From: Spirochaetales bacterium
GTDB lineage: Bacteria > Spirochaetota > Spirochaetia > SZUA-6 > JAFGRV01
NCBI GenBank assembly: GCA_016937215.1
Contig: JAFGWI010000115.1
Span: 1-39,892 of the forward strand
Reading direction: 5' to 3'
Length of the DNA stretch: 39,892 nucleotides
The stretch's first letter is position 1, and every line of letters starts with the position of its first letter. Made by a program: the position numbers and the translations under genes. The notes beneath the pieces were generated by a model. The model was not told where the DNA came from. It ran no database searches and saw nothing but the letters and a program-made list of their open reading frames with translations. Positions 26,723-34,047 of this stretch are shown here, one piece after another.

Positions 26723-26825
26723 ATTTGGCTCCTGATGTCATGTTTTTATTTTTTAAATCTTATCTATGTTCTGCTTCCCTGCTGGAATTGTCATTTTTTT
26801 TCAATACCCTTTTTGCGTGAATATG

Positions 26826-26853
26826 ATTGTATAAAAATACAATAACATACAAT
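26826..26853. promoter_or_regulatory. Possible operator: three ATTGTAT/ATACAAT half-sites
   Basis: ATTGTAT (26826-26832) and ATACAAT (26837-26843) form an inverted repeat with a 4-bp spacer, and a further ATACAAT lies at 26847-26853. All fall just downstream of the predicted transcription start of the signalling operon, where a bound protein would block it. Confidence 0.45.
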
Positions 26854-26860
26854 GGTTAAT

Positions 26861-26890
26861 ACTCTAACGAAAATATGAGCTTATTGTCAA
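26861..26890 (-). promoter_or_regulatory. Promoter of the four-gene signalling operon
   Basis: On the minus strand: perfect TTGACA (26890-26885), an 18-bp spacer, TAGAGT (26866-26861). Predicted start is near 26855, giving a leader of about 130 nt before the ATG at 26722. Confidence 0.55.
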
Positions 26891-27031
26891 GCTTGAAAAA
26901 AAACAGGGCCAATCGAAACCTCCAAAGGCGAATACACATAAAAAATCTATCCCCCTCTTATTAACATCGCAGAAGGATCTTCCAATTGCAGTGAAAACAA
27001 CTCATTATATAAAACATCAGAAGAGCTCCTT
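26891..27031. other. Intergenic between signalling operon promoter and repeat copy 5
   Basis: AT-rich with no coding or RNA signal recognised. Confidence 0.4.
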
Positions 27032-27183
27032 GGGCCTTACCTGCCGCCCAGGGGCTCGGCAGGTCGGGCTAATCGGCACTCCGCTAAAGCTTCGAAGGTT
27101 TTCTGCCGGAAATTATCCGGCAGAAAACGCTTTGGCTTGCCATTTTTGAAAAAATGGCAAGCCATGCCTCCTATCCCTAAGGC
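27032..27183 (-). repeat. Structured intergenic repeat, copy 5 (minus strand, altered outer stem)
   Basis: On the minus strand it starts GCCTTAGGGATAGGAGGC and ends GGTAAGGCCC. The outer stem is GCCTT/AAGGC, again changed on both sides relative to GCGTT/AACGC. Hairpin I: GGCTTGCCATTTTT/AAAAATGGCAAGCC around TC. Hairpin II: GTTTTCTGCCGG/CCGGCAGAAAAC around ATAATTT. Hairpin III: CCTGCCG with CGGCAGG. The CCTTCGAAG linker is retained. Confidence 0.9.
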
Positions 27184-27317
27184 AAATGACATACCTGTGT
27201 GTTCAGAATAAACACGCAGAACAATGGCATTATCCCTGATTGCAGAAGCCAGATCCCGAAACACGAGTATAAAAAGCCGAGGTAAAAAACTAAAATTATT
27301 TTTCCCACCAAGGGCCT

Positions 27318-27345
27318 TTGAACTTTCAAAAATCTATGATAGAGT
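27318..27345 (+). promoter_or_regulatory. Tentative promoter for the exporter-helicase operon
   Basis: TTGAAC (27318-27323), 16-bp spacer, TAGAGT (27340-27345). AAGGA at 27375-27379 is 10 bases before the ATG at 27390. Confidence 0.35.
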
Positions 27346-27389
27346 GTTCACCGTTCTTCAAAAAATTATAAACTAAGGATTCTATAAAT

Positions 27390-27890
27390 ATGAGCGCGAT
27401 TTTTTGGGTTATTTTACTTTCCATGGCACCTATCTCGGAATTAAGAGGCGGCATTCCCTTTGCCATACAAAACGGCTTCCATCCTGTGGCTGCCTATTTT
27501 ATTTGTGTAAGCTTTAATGCCTTGGTCAGCCCGCTATTGTACTTTTTTCTTAATACAGTGAACAAACTTCTGCTCAAATGGACCTTTTACAAAAATATTT
27601 TTGAAAAACTGGTGGAAAGGGCCCGTAACAAACTGCACGACAAAGTTGAAAAATACGGTTTCTGGGGAATTACCCTTTTTGTGGCCATCCCCCTTCCTGT
27701 TACTGGCGCGATAACTGGAACACTAGGGGGCTGGGTTCTTGGCCTGGAAAAAAAGAAGATTTTTCTGGCCTCCTTGGTTGGTGTCATGATCGCCGGCGTG
27801 GTGGTGACCACTGTCTGGCTTTTAGGACGTGAAACCCTTGGTTTCCTGGTAGACCTTTTTGCATCCGGGCGATTCATAGAACAAAACTAA
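27390..27890 (+). CDS. Small multidrug-export family membrane protein
   Basis: 166 aa with about four membrane helices. The opening 'FWVILLSMAPISELRGGIPFAIQNG' and 'FVAIPLPVTGAITGTLGGWVLGL' are the two conserved re-entrant-like motifs of the COG2426 / Sm_multidrug_ex family (distant DedA relatives). Despite the family name, the transported substrate is not established; a role in ion or lipid handling is equally possible. Its stop overlaps the helicase ATG (TAATG), so the two genes are coupled, although no functional link is known. Confidence 0.88.
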   Translation: MSAIFWVILLSMAPISELRGGIPFAIQNGFHPVAAYFICVSFNALVSPLLYFFLNTVNKLLLKWTFYKNIFEKLVERARNKLHDKVEKYGFWGITLFVAIPLPVTGAITGTLGGWVLGLEKKKIFLASLVGVMIAGVVVTTVWLLGRETLGFLVDLFASGRFIEQN

Positions 27891-29902
27891 TGCGATTCGA
27901 TTATCAAAAACTTCTCAACGACAGACAGTATCAGGCTGTGGTGAATTATCAGGGCCCTGTTCTCATATTAGCAGGAGCCGGTTCCGGCAAAACCCGGGTC
28001 ATCACTTTCCGCATCTCCTATCTTCTGGACAAGGGTGTTCCCCAAAACCAGATTCTTTCGGTGACCTTCACTAACAAAGCAGCCAGGGAAATGGGCGAGA
28101 GAATCAAGGAGCTTACTCAGCGACGGCTCACCAATCTGACTGTATCCACTTTCCACGCTCTGGGTGTCAAAATCCTAAGGGAACATATTCAGCGCCTGGG
28201 GTTCCGTCCCAATTTCAGCATCTACGACTCCCAGGACAAACAGGATTTGATAAAGGAAACAGCGGTTGAACTGGGAATATCCCGGGACAGTCTGGATTTG
28301 TATGCTCTGGACAGCCTTTTTTCCGGCATAAAGACCAAACGGCTCCAATGGAACCCCTACAACGAAATGTGGAAGGACCTTTATCTGGAGTATCAGGACC
28401 ATTTGAAAGTCTACAACGCCGTTGATTTTGACGATCTCATCACCTTGCCCATCGATTTGTTCACCAAATGCCCCGATGTACTGGAAGAGTACCGCCAGCG
28501 TTTCAAATACTTTATGGTCGACGAATTCCAGGACACTTCCCGTATTCAATACGACTTGATTTATCTTCTGGCCAAGGAATCCCAAAACCTCTGTGTTGTG
28601 GGTGACGATGACCAGTCGATTTATTCCTGGCGCGGGGCCAATTATGAAAACATCCTTCAGTTTGAAAGGGATTTTCCCTCTTTCAAGGAAATAAAACTGG
28701 AACAGAACTATCGATCCACAGGTAAAATTCTATTGGCTGCCAATGCCGTGATTGCCAATAATGAAAACCGTAAGGAAAAGCAGCTCTGGACCGGTTCGGA
28801 ACAGGGAAAATCACTTCAATACCATCTGGTTGAAAATGAACGGCGGGAAGGCGAACTCATCGCCGAGATGATCCAGAGCCTGCGGATAAAATACAATATG
28901 TCCTACGAAAATTTCGGTGTTCTGGTGCGCACCAATAGCCTCACCCGCTCAATCGAAGAAGCCTTTTTGAAATCCAATATGCCCTACCGGGTTTCCGGCG
29001 GCATGAGTTTTTTCCAGCGAAAAGAAGTGAAAGACATTATTGCCTACCTCAGGGTCATCACCAATCCTGATGATGATGTGAACCTGCTTCGGATTGTGAA
29101 CACCCCGAAACGCGGTATCGGCAAAAAGACCCTGGAAATCTTGATGGAATTGGCCAATGAAAAGGATTATTCCTTGTACTCTTCCATGAGCGCCATGAGA
29201 AGCGCCACTGATTCTCCCCTGGCAGACAAAATCAAGGCCCTTTTGAATGAGTTCATGGGCACCATTGAATATTACAGCGCCCGTTTTAAATCTGGAAAAA
29301 AGATGGCCGATACACTTCGTTCTCTGGTGGAGCACATCAATTACTGGGACTATCTTGTAAGCGAACATAAAAAAGGCAATGTGGCCAGGTGGAAATACCT
29401 CAATATAGACGCCCTGGTCAATTCACTCTCTGAATATGAAAGCGACCCTGATATTATTGAACCCAGCATTTACGGCTATTTGAACCGCATCTCCCTGATG
29501 TCCAGGGATGATAATGATAATGACGAAGATGAAAAGAAAATCAACCTCATGACCATTCATTCGGCCAAGGGCCTGGAATACGATGTGGTTTTTCTGGCCG
29601 GAACTGAAGAAGGCATTATCCCGCATCAACGCTCGGTAGAGGAAAATGAATCCAATATTGAAGAGGAACGCCGCCTTTTTTATGTGGCCATTACCCGCGC
29701 CCGAAAAATCCTCTACCTCACAGCCTGCCGGGAACGGCGGCGCAAAGGTACCCCGGTGGAAGTGAACCCCTCACCCTTTTTAATGGAAATTCCCGAAGAA
29801 CTTCTGGAATTCAACGAAGAAGAGGAATTTGTCCAGAATGAAACAGCTGAAAACTATTTTGAGAAAATAAAGGCCGGGTTCAAAACCACAGAAGACCAGT
29901 AA
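27890..29902 (+). CDS. UvrD/Rep/PcrA-family DNA helicase
   Basis: 670 aa, superfamily 1A. Motif I is GAGSGKT (29-35, K34), II DEFQDT (211-216), III GDDDQSIYSWRGA (238-250), IV LEQNYRS, V TIHSAKGLEYDVVFL, VI RRLFYVAITRARK. All motifs are intact. The protein unwinds DNA 3' to 5' in repair, replication restart or removal of RecA filaments. The length is close to Rep (about 673) and shorter than UvrD/PcrA because the C-terminal tail is reduced, so Rep-like or PcrA-like cannot be separated here. Its stop abuts the stop of the convergent transcarbamylase gene with no gap. Confidence 0.95.
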   Translation: MRFDYQKLLNDRQYQAVVNYQGPVLILAGAGSGKTRVITFRISYLLDKGVPQNQILSVTFTNKAAREMGERIKELTQRRLTNLTVSTFHALGVKILREHIQRLGFRPNFSIYDSQDKQDLIKETAVELGISRDSLDLYALDSLFSGIKTKRLQWNPYNEMWKDLYLEYQDHLKVYNAVDFDDLITLPIDLFTKCPDVLEEYRQRFKYFMVDEFQDTSRIQYDLIYLLAKESQNLCVVGDDDQSIYSWRGANYENILQFERDFPSFKEIKLEQNYRSTGKILLAANAVIANNENRKEKQLWTGSEQGKSLQYHLVENERREGELIAEMIQSLRIKYNMSYENFGVLVRTNSLTRSIEEAFLKSNMPYRVSGGMSFFQRKEVKDIIAYLRVITNPDDDVNLLRIVNTPKRGIGKKTLEILMELANEKDYSLYSSMSAMRSATDSPLADKIKALLNEFMGTIEYYSARFKSGKKMADTLRSLVEHINYWDYLVSEHKKGNVARWKYLNIDALVNSLSEYESDPDIIEPSIYGYLNRISLMSRDDNDNDEDEKKINLMTIHSAKGLEYDVVFLAGTEEGIIPHQRSVEENESNIEEERRLFYVAITRARKILYLTACRERRRKGTPVEVNPSPFLMEIPEELLEFNEEEEFVQNETAENYFEKIKAGFKTTEDQ

Positions 29903-30808
29903 TCATCCATTTTCATTTACAAGAAACTCCATAATCGCGTTCTGACTGTGAAGCAGACAATCCTTGGCCTCATAATTCTGACACAAGGGGTGCTTAAGGC
30001 TTTCAGCAGACACCTCTTCTCCACGTGTTACCGGTGGGCAGGGCAGAAAAAAGCCTTGGGGGTTCATTTTTTCAAGATGCCTGGTTTGAATCTGATAAGG
30101 TAAAAACAAATCCGAAATTTCATTCCTGATTAAGCTTTTCGGCCAACAGTCTGTGTAAAGAATATCGGTTTTAACAGAAAGCGCTGATTCTAGATTTTCT
30201 GTTACAGCAATTTCACCTCTTATATTTTTATTCATTTCAACCAGGGCTTTTTCAGACAGCAGAAAATCACGTGGCCCAGCCTGGACAACCCGAATAGCCA
30301 AGCGAGAGGCAGCCTTCATCCAGCTCATGCAGAGATTAGTGAGCTCACCAACAAAAAGGATTTCCAGGCCATCGAGAGAACCCCGCTTTAGACGAATGTA
30401 CTGAAGGTCACCGAGAATTTCACAGGGGTGGTTAAAATTAGTGCGGCCATTGATAATGGGCAGACAATTCTTCGCTGCCAGAGCAGCAAGGTCATTATGA
30501 TTTTTACAACGAATTATTGCCAGGTTAAACCAGTTTTTCAGATAATGGCCAATGTCCTCCAAAGGCTCGTGGGTTCCAAGATCGCCGGGAATATAGCTCA
30601 CCTCAGCTCCCATGGCCCGTGCCCCTATCTCAAAGGCCAGACGGTTTCGAAAGCCATTGCCGAAAAACCAGAGAGCGACTCGCTTGCCATTTAGAGTCCG
30701 GGGCATGGCGTTGTTTTTCCAAGCTTGCCTTAATGTATCGGCCCGGTCCAGAAGAGCCAGCAACTGGTCAGTGGAAAAGTCGGTGATTTCAATAAAATGT
30801 TTCATCAT
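29903..30808 (-). CDS. Divergent ornithine/aspartate-type transcarbamylase
   Basis: 301 aa with two-domain transcarbamylase layout. The usual carbamoyl-phosphate loop 'S-T-R-T-R' is replaced by G52-F-R-N-R56 (FFGNGFRNRLAFEIG), keeping both arginines. HPCQ becomes HPCE (127-130, NHPCEILGDL). The ornithine-type HCLP becomes PCPP (256-259, FLPCPPVTRGEEV). In true ornithine carbamoyltransferases these positions are almost invariant. The enzyme may therefore use another amino acceptor or have altered activity. No arginine biosynthesis genes are adjacent. AGGAG precedes the two adjacent start ATGs (30808 or 30805). Confidence 0.72.
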   Translation of the reverse strand: MMKHFIEITDFSTDQLLALLDRADTLRQAWKNNAMPRTLNGKRVALWFFGNGFRNRLAFEIGARAMGAEVSYIPGDLGTHEPLEDIGHYLKNWFNLAIIRCKNHNDLAALAAKNCLPIINGRTNFNHPCEILGDLQYIRLKRGSLDGLEILFVGELTNLCMSWMKAASRLAIRVVQAGPRDFLLSEKALVEMNKNIRGEIAVTENLESALSVKTDILYTDCWPKSLIRNEISDLFLPYQIQTRHLEKMNPQGFFLPCPPVTRGEEVSAESLKHPLCQNYEAKDCLLHSQNAIMEFLVNENG

Positions 30809-30846
30809 CAGTCTCCTGGATGCTAATTAAAATTAGTGGATACAAA

Positions 30847-30998
30847 GGCGTTAGGGATTGGAGGCAGGAGGAGGGTTTTTTCAAAAACCCGAGGACAAGC
30901 TTTTTGGCGCGATTATTTCGCGCCAAAAACTTCGGAGCCAAAAGGCGGAGTGCCGCAAAGCCCGGCCTGCTGCAACAGCGTGAAAGCAGGAAACGCCC
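30847..30998 (+). repeat. Structured intergenic repeat, copy 6
   Basis: GGCGTTAGGGATTGGAG start and AAACGCCC end. Hairpin I: GGGTTTTT/AAAAACCC around TC. Hairpin II: TTTTTGGCGCG with CGCGCCAAAAA around ATTATTT. Hairpin III: CCTGCT/AGCAGG. The CTTCGGAG and GCCGCAAAGCCCGGCC linkers are conserved. It ends 13 bases beyond the stop of the SrkA gene. Confidence 0.88.
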
Positions 30999-31011
30999 GG
31001 AAAATCACCAC

Positions 31012-31995
31012 TCAATAGTAACCCAAAGCCTTCTCAATACGTTCCTTCTGCTCAAAAAGGTCCTCTATCTCCCTGGCCCAGAAATTATTATCCTGCCATT
31101 GAGGAAAGCGCTGAAAAAACCCAGGGTCTTCTACCTGCCTGGCGCACCAGGATAGAAAATAGACCATGCGCATGGCGCGAAGGGGCTCGATGAGCACCAG
31201 CTCCTGATGGTTGAAGGGGCAAAAATCCTCGTAACCGGATAAAAAGGACTTGAGGAATTCCCGTGAGTCCTCCTGGGTGCCAGGCATGAGCAGCCAAATG
31301 TCCTGAACAGCCGGGCCTATACACATGTCATCAAAATCGATGAGCAAGAGGCCCTGGTCGTCGCGGCTGAGAATGTTGCCGCTGTGACAATCTCCGTGAA
31401 GGCGGTGAACCGGAAATTCATCGAATAGCCGGTGAATGAGCAGAAAAATCGATGTGCACACTGATTCAAAGCGTTCCCGCCAGGGCGAGTCCAAAACAGG
31501 CGAAGCAAGGAGCTTTTTCACATCCTGCTGAAAGGACAGTTCCGGATGGAGGCGAAGGCGTTGATCCGCTTTTTGCTGTTTCCCCACATTATGAACCCGG
31601 CCCAGCAAACTACCAAGGCGGTGCCAGATTTCAGGGTCCTCCAGATTAAGATCACGGCCCTGCTTTTTGGGGTACAGGGCAAACAAATAGTTTTCGATTT
31701 TGGCCAGGGTGGATTGGTTTGAAAGCTTCAGGGGCGCCACAACCGGTATTTCGGCATCGGCGCATTCCTTGATAAAGCGATGTTCCTGCTGAATGGCCTT
31801 GAGAGTCCAGCGGCCGGGGCGATAAAATTTCGCGATCAAATGCTGGCCTTCAATGTTTTGTACTTCATATACCCGGTTTATATAACTGGGCAAAGGCAAC
31901 AAAAGGGCCTCAAGTTCATGTTGAGTCACCGCTTCAATGGCTTCAAAAATAACTTCAGGGGTAAGCTCTTCAAAATCGCCAAAACTATTTTCCAC
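31012..31995 (-). CDS. srkA: SrkA (YihE-like) stress response serine/threonine kinase
   Basis: 327 aa, almost exactly the E. coli SrkA length (328). It has the APH/choline-kinase fold: FYRPGRWTLKAIQQEHRFIKECADAEIPVV, catalytic loop HRLHGDCHSGNIL (D202, N207), and the metal-binding DFDDMCIGP (D220). SrkA phosphorylates proteins and is known for limiting stress-induced death in E. coli. The start is GTG at 31995, because no ATG lies upstream in frame. A small hairpin sits directly before it. The gene stands alone in its orientation, bracketed by repeat copy 6 and the hemW operon end. Confidence 0.9.
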   Translation of the reverse strand: MENSFGDFEELTPEVIFEAIEAVTQHELEALLLPLPSYINRVYEVQNIEGQHLIAKFYRPGRWTLKAIQQEHRFIKECADAEIPVVAPLKLSNQSTLAKIENYLFALYPKKQGRDLNLEDPEIWHRLGSLLGRVHNVGKQQKADQRLRLHPELSFQQDVKKLLASPVLDSPWRERFESVCTSIFLLIHRLFDEFPVHRLHGDCHSGNILSRDDQGLLLIDFDDMCIGPAVQDIWLLMPGTQEDSREFLKSFLSGYEDFCPFNHQELVLIEPLRAMRMVYFLSWCARQVEDPGFFQRFPQWQDNNFWAREIEDLFEQKERIEKALGYY

Positions 31996-32008
31996 AGGGC
32001 TCTGCCCT
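31996..32008 (-). promoter_or_regulatory. Hairpin immediately upstream of the srkA GTG start
   Basis: On the minus strand AGGGC-AGA-GCCCT, a 5-bp stem ending at the base before GTG (31995-31993). The 5' arm includes the only ribosome-binding-like sequence (GAGGG), so the hairpin could hold it closed. Confidence 0.4.
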
Positions 32009-32099
32009 CGCTTTCACATTTTTACCGGTATTCCAGTAGTTAAGCATAACCCATGAAGACCTATAGAGCAAGGGCTGTGTTTAAAAAAATACTGCCTGT

Positions 32100-33314
32100 T
32101 CACTCAGGCCAGTTTACTCTGAGCAGCCCGGAAGGAAGTTCATCAAGGGCCCCCATCAATTCCAGAAGCACATCATCAAGGAATAAGCGGCTTTTCAGAC
32201 TCAGCCGGTAGTGGCTTTTGCTCTGAAGTAAAATCCTTTTATTCACAAGGAAATCATAAAACCCCGGCAGAAGGTCCTCAAGGGAAGAACCGAAACGCCT
32301 TAAAAAAACCCCTTTGGAAACGCCTTGTTTAAGCCTCCAGCCCATGATCATGGTGTCTGTTAAAAATTCCTTGGGTGTAAGCGATTCAATGGCCAGGGCC
32401 TTATCAGCTCGACCATTAAATAAATGTAGATCAGAAGCATAGGAAAGGCGGAGTACCCCCTTTTTGCCGGGAAGGGTGGAATAAGCACTGGGCCCAAAGC
32501 CCCAATAGGGCTTGAGATTCCAGTAAGCCAGGTTATGACGACATTCTTTACCGGGTTTGGCAAAATTGGCCATCTCATAATTAAGAAAGCCCTGTGATTG
32601 CAAGAAACAGTAAGCCTTTATCCAGAGTGAATCGTGATTAGGGTGATGCTTTAAGCCTTCATTTTGAAAACGCCTTTGAAGGGCTGTTTTTTCTTCTGCT
32701 GATAGTGAATAAAGGGAGATGTGGTCAAGCTTGGCCATTTGAATGGCCTTTTCAAGACTATCAAGCAAGGATGCCTGGCTCTGCCCGGGTATGCCGGAAA
32801 TAAAATCCAGATTCAAGCGCCCCTGCCATTTCGCGGATAAAAGCTCCAGCGCCTCAAGAGTATGTTCCAAAGAAGCCCTTCTGCCGAGCATGGCCAATTC
32901 CTCGGGTTGAAGGCTTTGAACGCCTAAAGACAAACGATCGATGGAATAGATTTTTAGCAGGTCCAGAAAATCCGGTGAAAGGGATTCCGGATTAGCCTCG
33001 ATGGAATACTCCTCAAGACCATCAAGATTAAACAGTTCTATTTCCTTGAACAAGCCTTCCAGAAGCGGGAGCTTTAAAAGGGATGGTGTTCCACCGCCGA
33101 TAAAAATCGTTGAGATTCTGATATCGCCTATCAATTTACGGCATTTGGCAAATTCAAGCCGGACTGCCTGAAGCCATTTTTCCTGCCATTCCGCTTTGCT
33201 ATGGGCAACAGAATAAAAAGCGCAGTAATCACATTTCTCAACACAAAAGGGAATGTGAATATAAAGAGCAAGGGCTTTTAGTTTCCCGGGCTCTATATAA
33301 TCAGGGATACCCAA
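32100..33314 (-). CDS. hemW: HemW-like radical SAM heme chaperone
   Basis: 404 aa. The radical SAM motif is C24-x3-C28-x2-C31 (FCVEKCDYCAF), followed by FIGGGTPSLL, IEANPESLSP, RLSLGVQSL and the HemW signature region (LDFISGIPGQ, ISLYSL, HNLAYW..WGFGPSAYS). HemN-type coproporphyrinogen oxidases have a fourth Cys (CxC) absent here, as in HemW, which carries heme rather than oxidising it. The start is uncertain: the first codon is TTG at 33314, overlapping the preceding gene by 14 bases with no ribosome binding site and no Met nearby. Confidence 0.9.
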   Translation of the reverse strand: MGIPDYIEPGKLKALALYIHIPFCVEKCDYCAFYSVAHSKAEWQEKWLQAVRLEFAKCRKLIGDIRISTIFIGGGTPSLLKLPLLEGLFKEIELFNLDGLEEYSIEANPESLSPDFLDLLKIYSIDRLSLGVQSLQPEELAMLGRRASLEHTLEALELLSAKWQGRLNLDFISGIPGQSQASLLDSLEKAIQMAKLDHISLYSLSAEEKTALQRRFQNEGLKHHPNHDSLWIKAYCFLQSQGFLNYEMANFAKPGKECRHNLAYWNLKPYWGFGPSAYSTLPGKKGVLRLSYASDLHLFNGRADKALAIESLTPKEFLTDTMIMGWRLKQGVSKGVFLRRFGSSLEDLLPGFYDFLVNKRILLQSKSHYRLSLKSRLFLDDVLLELMGALDELPSGLLRVNWPE

Positions 33315-34047
33315 AACGGTTCAAAGGCCAAAAGCGAAAAAACACCCGCGATTCGATCTGGTCCAGAGTCACAGGTCCGAGAGAAAGAGAATCCAGGGAG
33401 GCTGTCCTGTCATCGCCCAAAAGAAAGTACTGGCCTTCTTCAAGGGAAAGGCTTTTTAGCTGGCCGGAATAGGGGAACCCGTCTTTCCAGTCTGGAATAA
33501 AATAGTTTTCATCTATATTGACAGTATAAGAAACAGGTACAATTTGGCTTTCATCAACAAAATCCGATGTATCGGCCGGCTTGATATAGGCCTTGAAGCG
33601 ATCAATGTAAATTTGATCACCAGGCACACCAATAACACGCTTTACAAGATAGGGTTCAATCCTTCTACCATCATCATCGCGGGGACCGCCCAAAAAGCCG
33701 AGGCTGAAAAAACCCAGAAGCCCGTCAAACAGGCTGAAAGGAAAAGCCGTGGTTTTTTTCCTTGAATCAAAAACCACCAGATCGCCTCGCTGGGGTGAAA
33801 TGATTTTACTGAACCTGACCTCACTATAGGGCAGCTTGGCACCATAAAGAAGGGGTGTTGCCAGTAATCTGTCCCCCTTGAATAAATGAACCCTGTCAGC
33901 ATCTGAACCGATCACGATGGAAGTGAGTAAAAAGGACTTCACCAAGGCCAAAATCACAAAAGCCAATAATAAGACCCTTAACACCTTCCAGATTTTTGTG
34001 CCATAACCCTTTTTTCGTCGAATACGATGCGCCTCGGCACGAATCAT
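33301..34047 (-). CDS. lepB: Signal peptidase I, atypical second copy
   Basis: 248 aa with one N-terminal membrane helix (VLRVLLLAFVILALVKSFLLTSIVIG). The catalytic lysine is K136 (YLVKRVIGVPGDQIY). The normal 'SGSM.P' box is here IGSDADRV (candidate S48), with the conserved Met replaced by Asp and two extra residues before GDR. Box E is GDDRTASLDSLSLGPVT (GDNR..S.DSR.FG form, changed at several positions). It may be an active peptidase with altered preference or a dedicated helper. The ATG overlaps the stop of the upstream copy (TAATG), indicating coupled translation. Confidence 0.85.
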   Translation of the reverse strand: MIRAEAHRIRRKKGYGTKIWKVLRVLLLAFVILALVKSFLLTSIVIGSDADRVHLFKGDRLLATPLLYGAKLPYSEVRFSKIISPQRGDLVVFDSRKKTTAFPFSLFDGLLGFFSLGFLGGPRDDDGRRIEPYLVKRVIGVPGDQIYIDRFKAYIKPADTSDFVDESQIVPVSYTVNIDENYFIPDWKDGFPYSGQLKSLSLEEGQYFLLGDDRTASLDSLSLGPVTLDQIESRVFFRFWPLNRFGYP

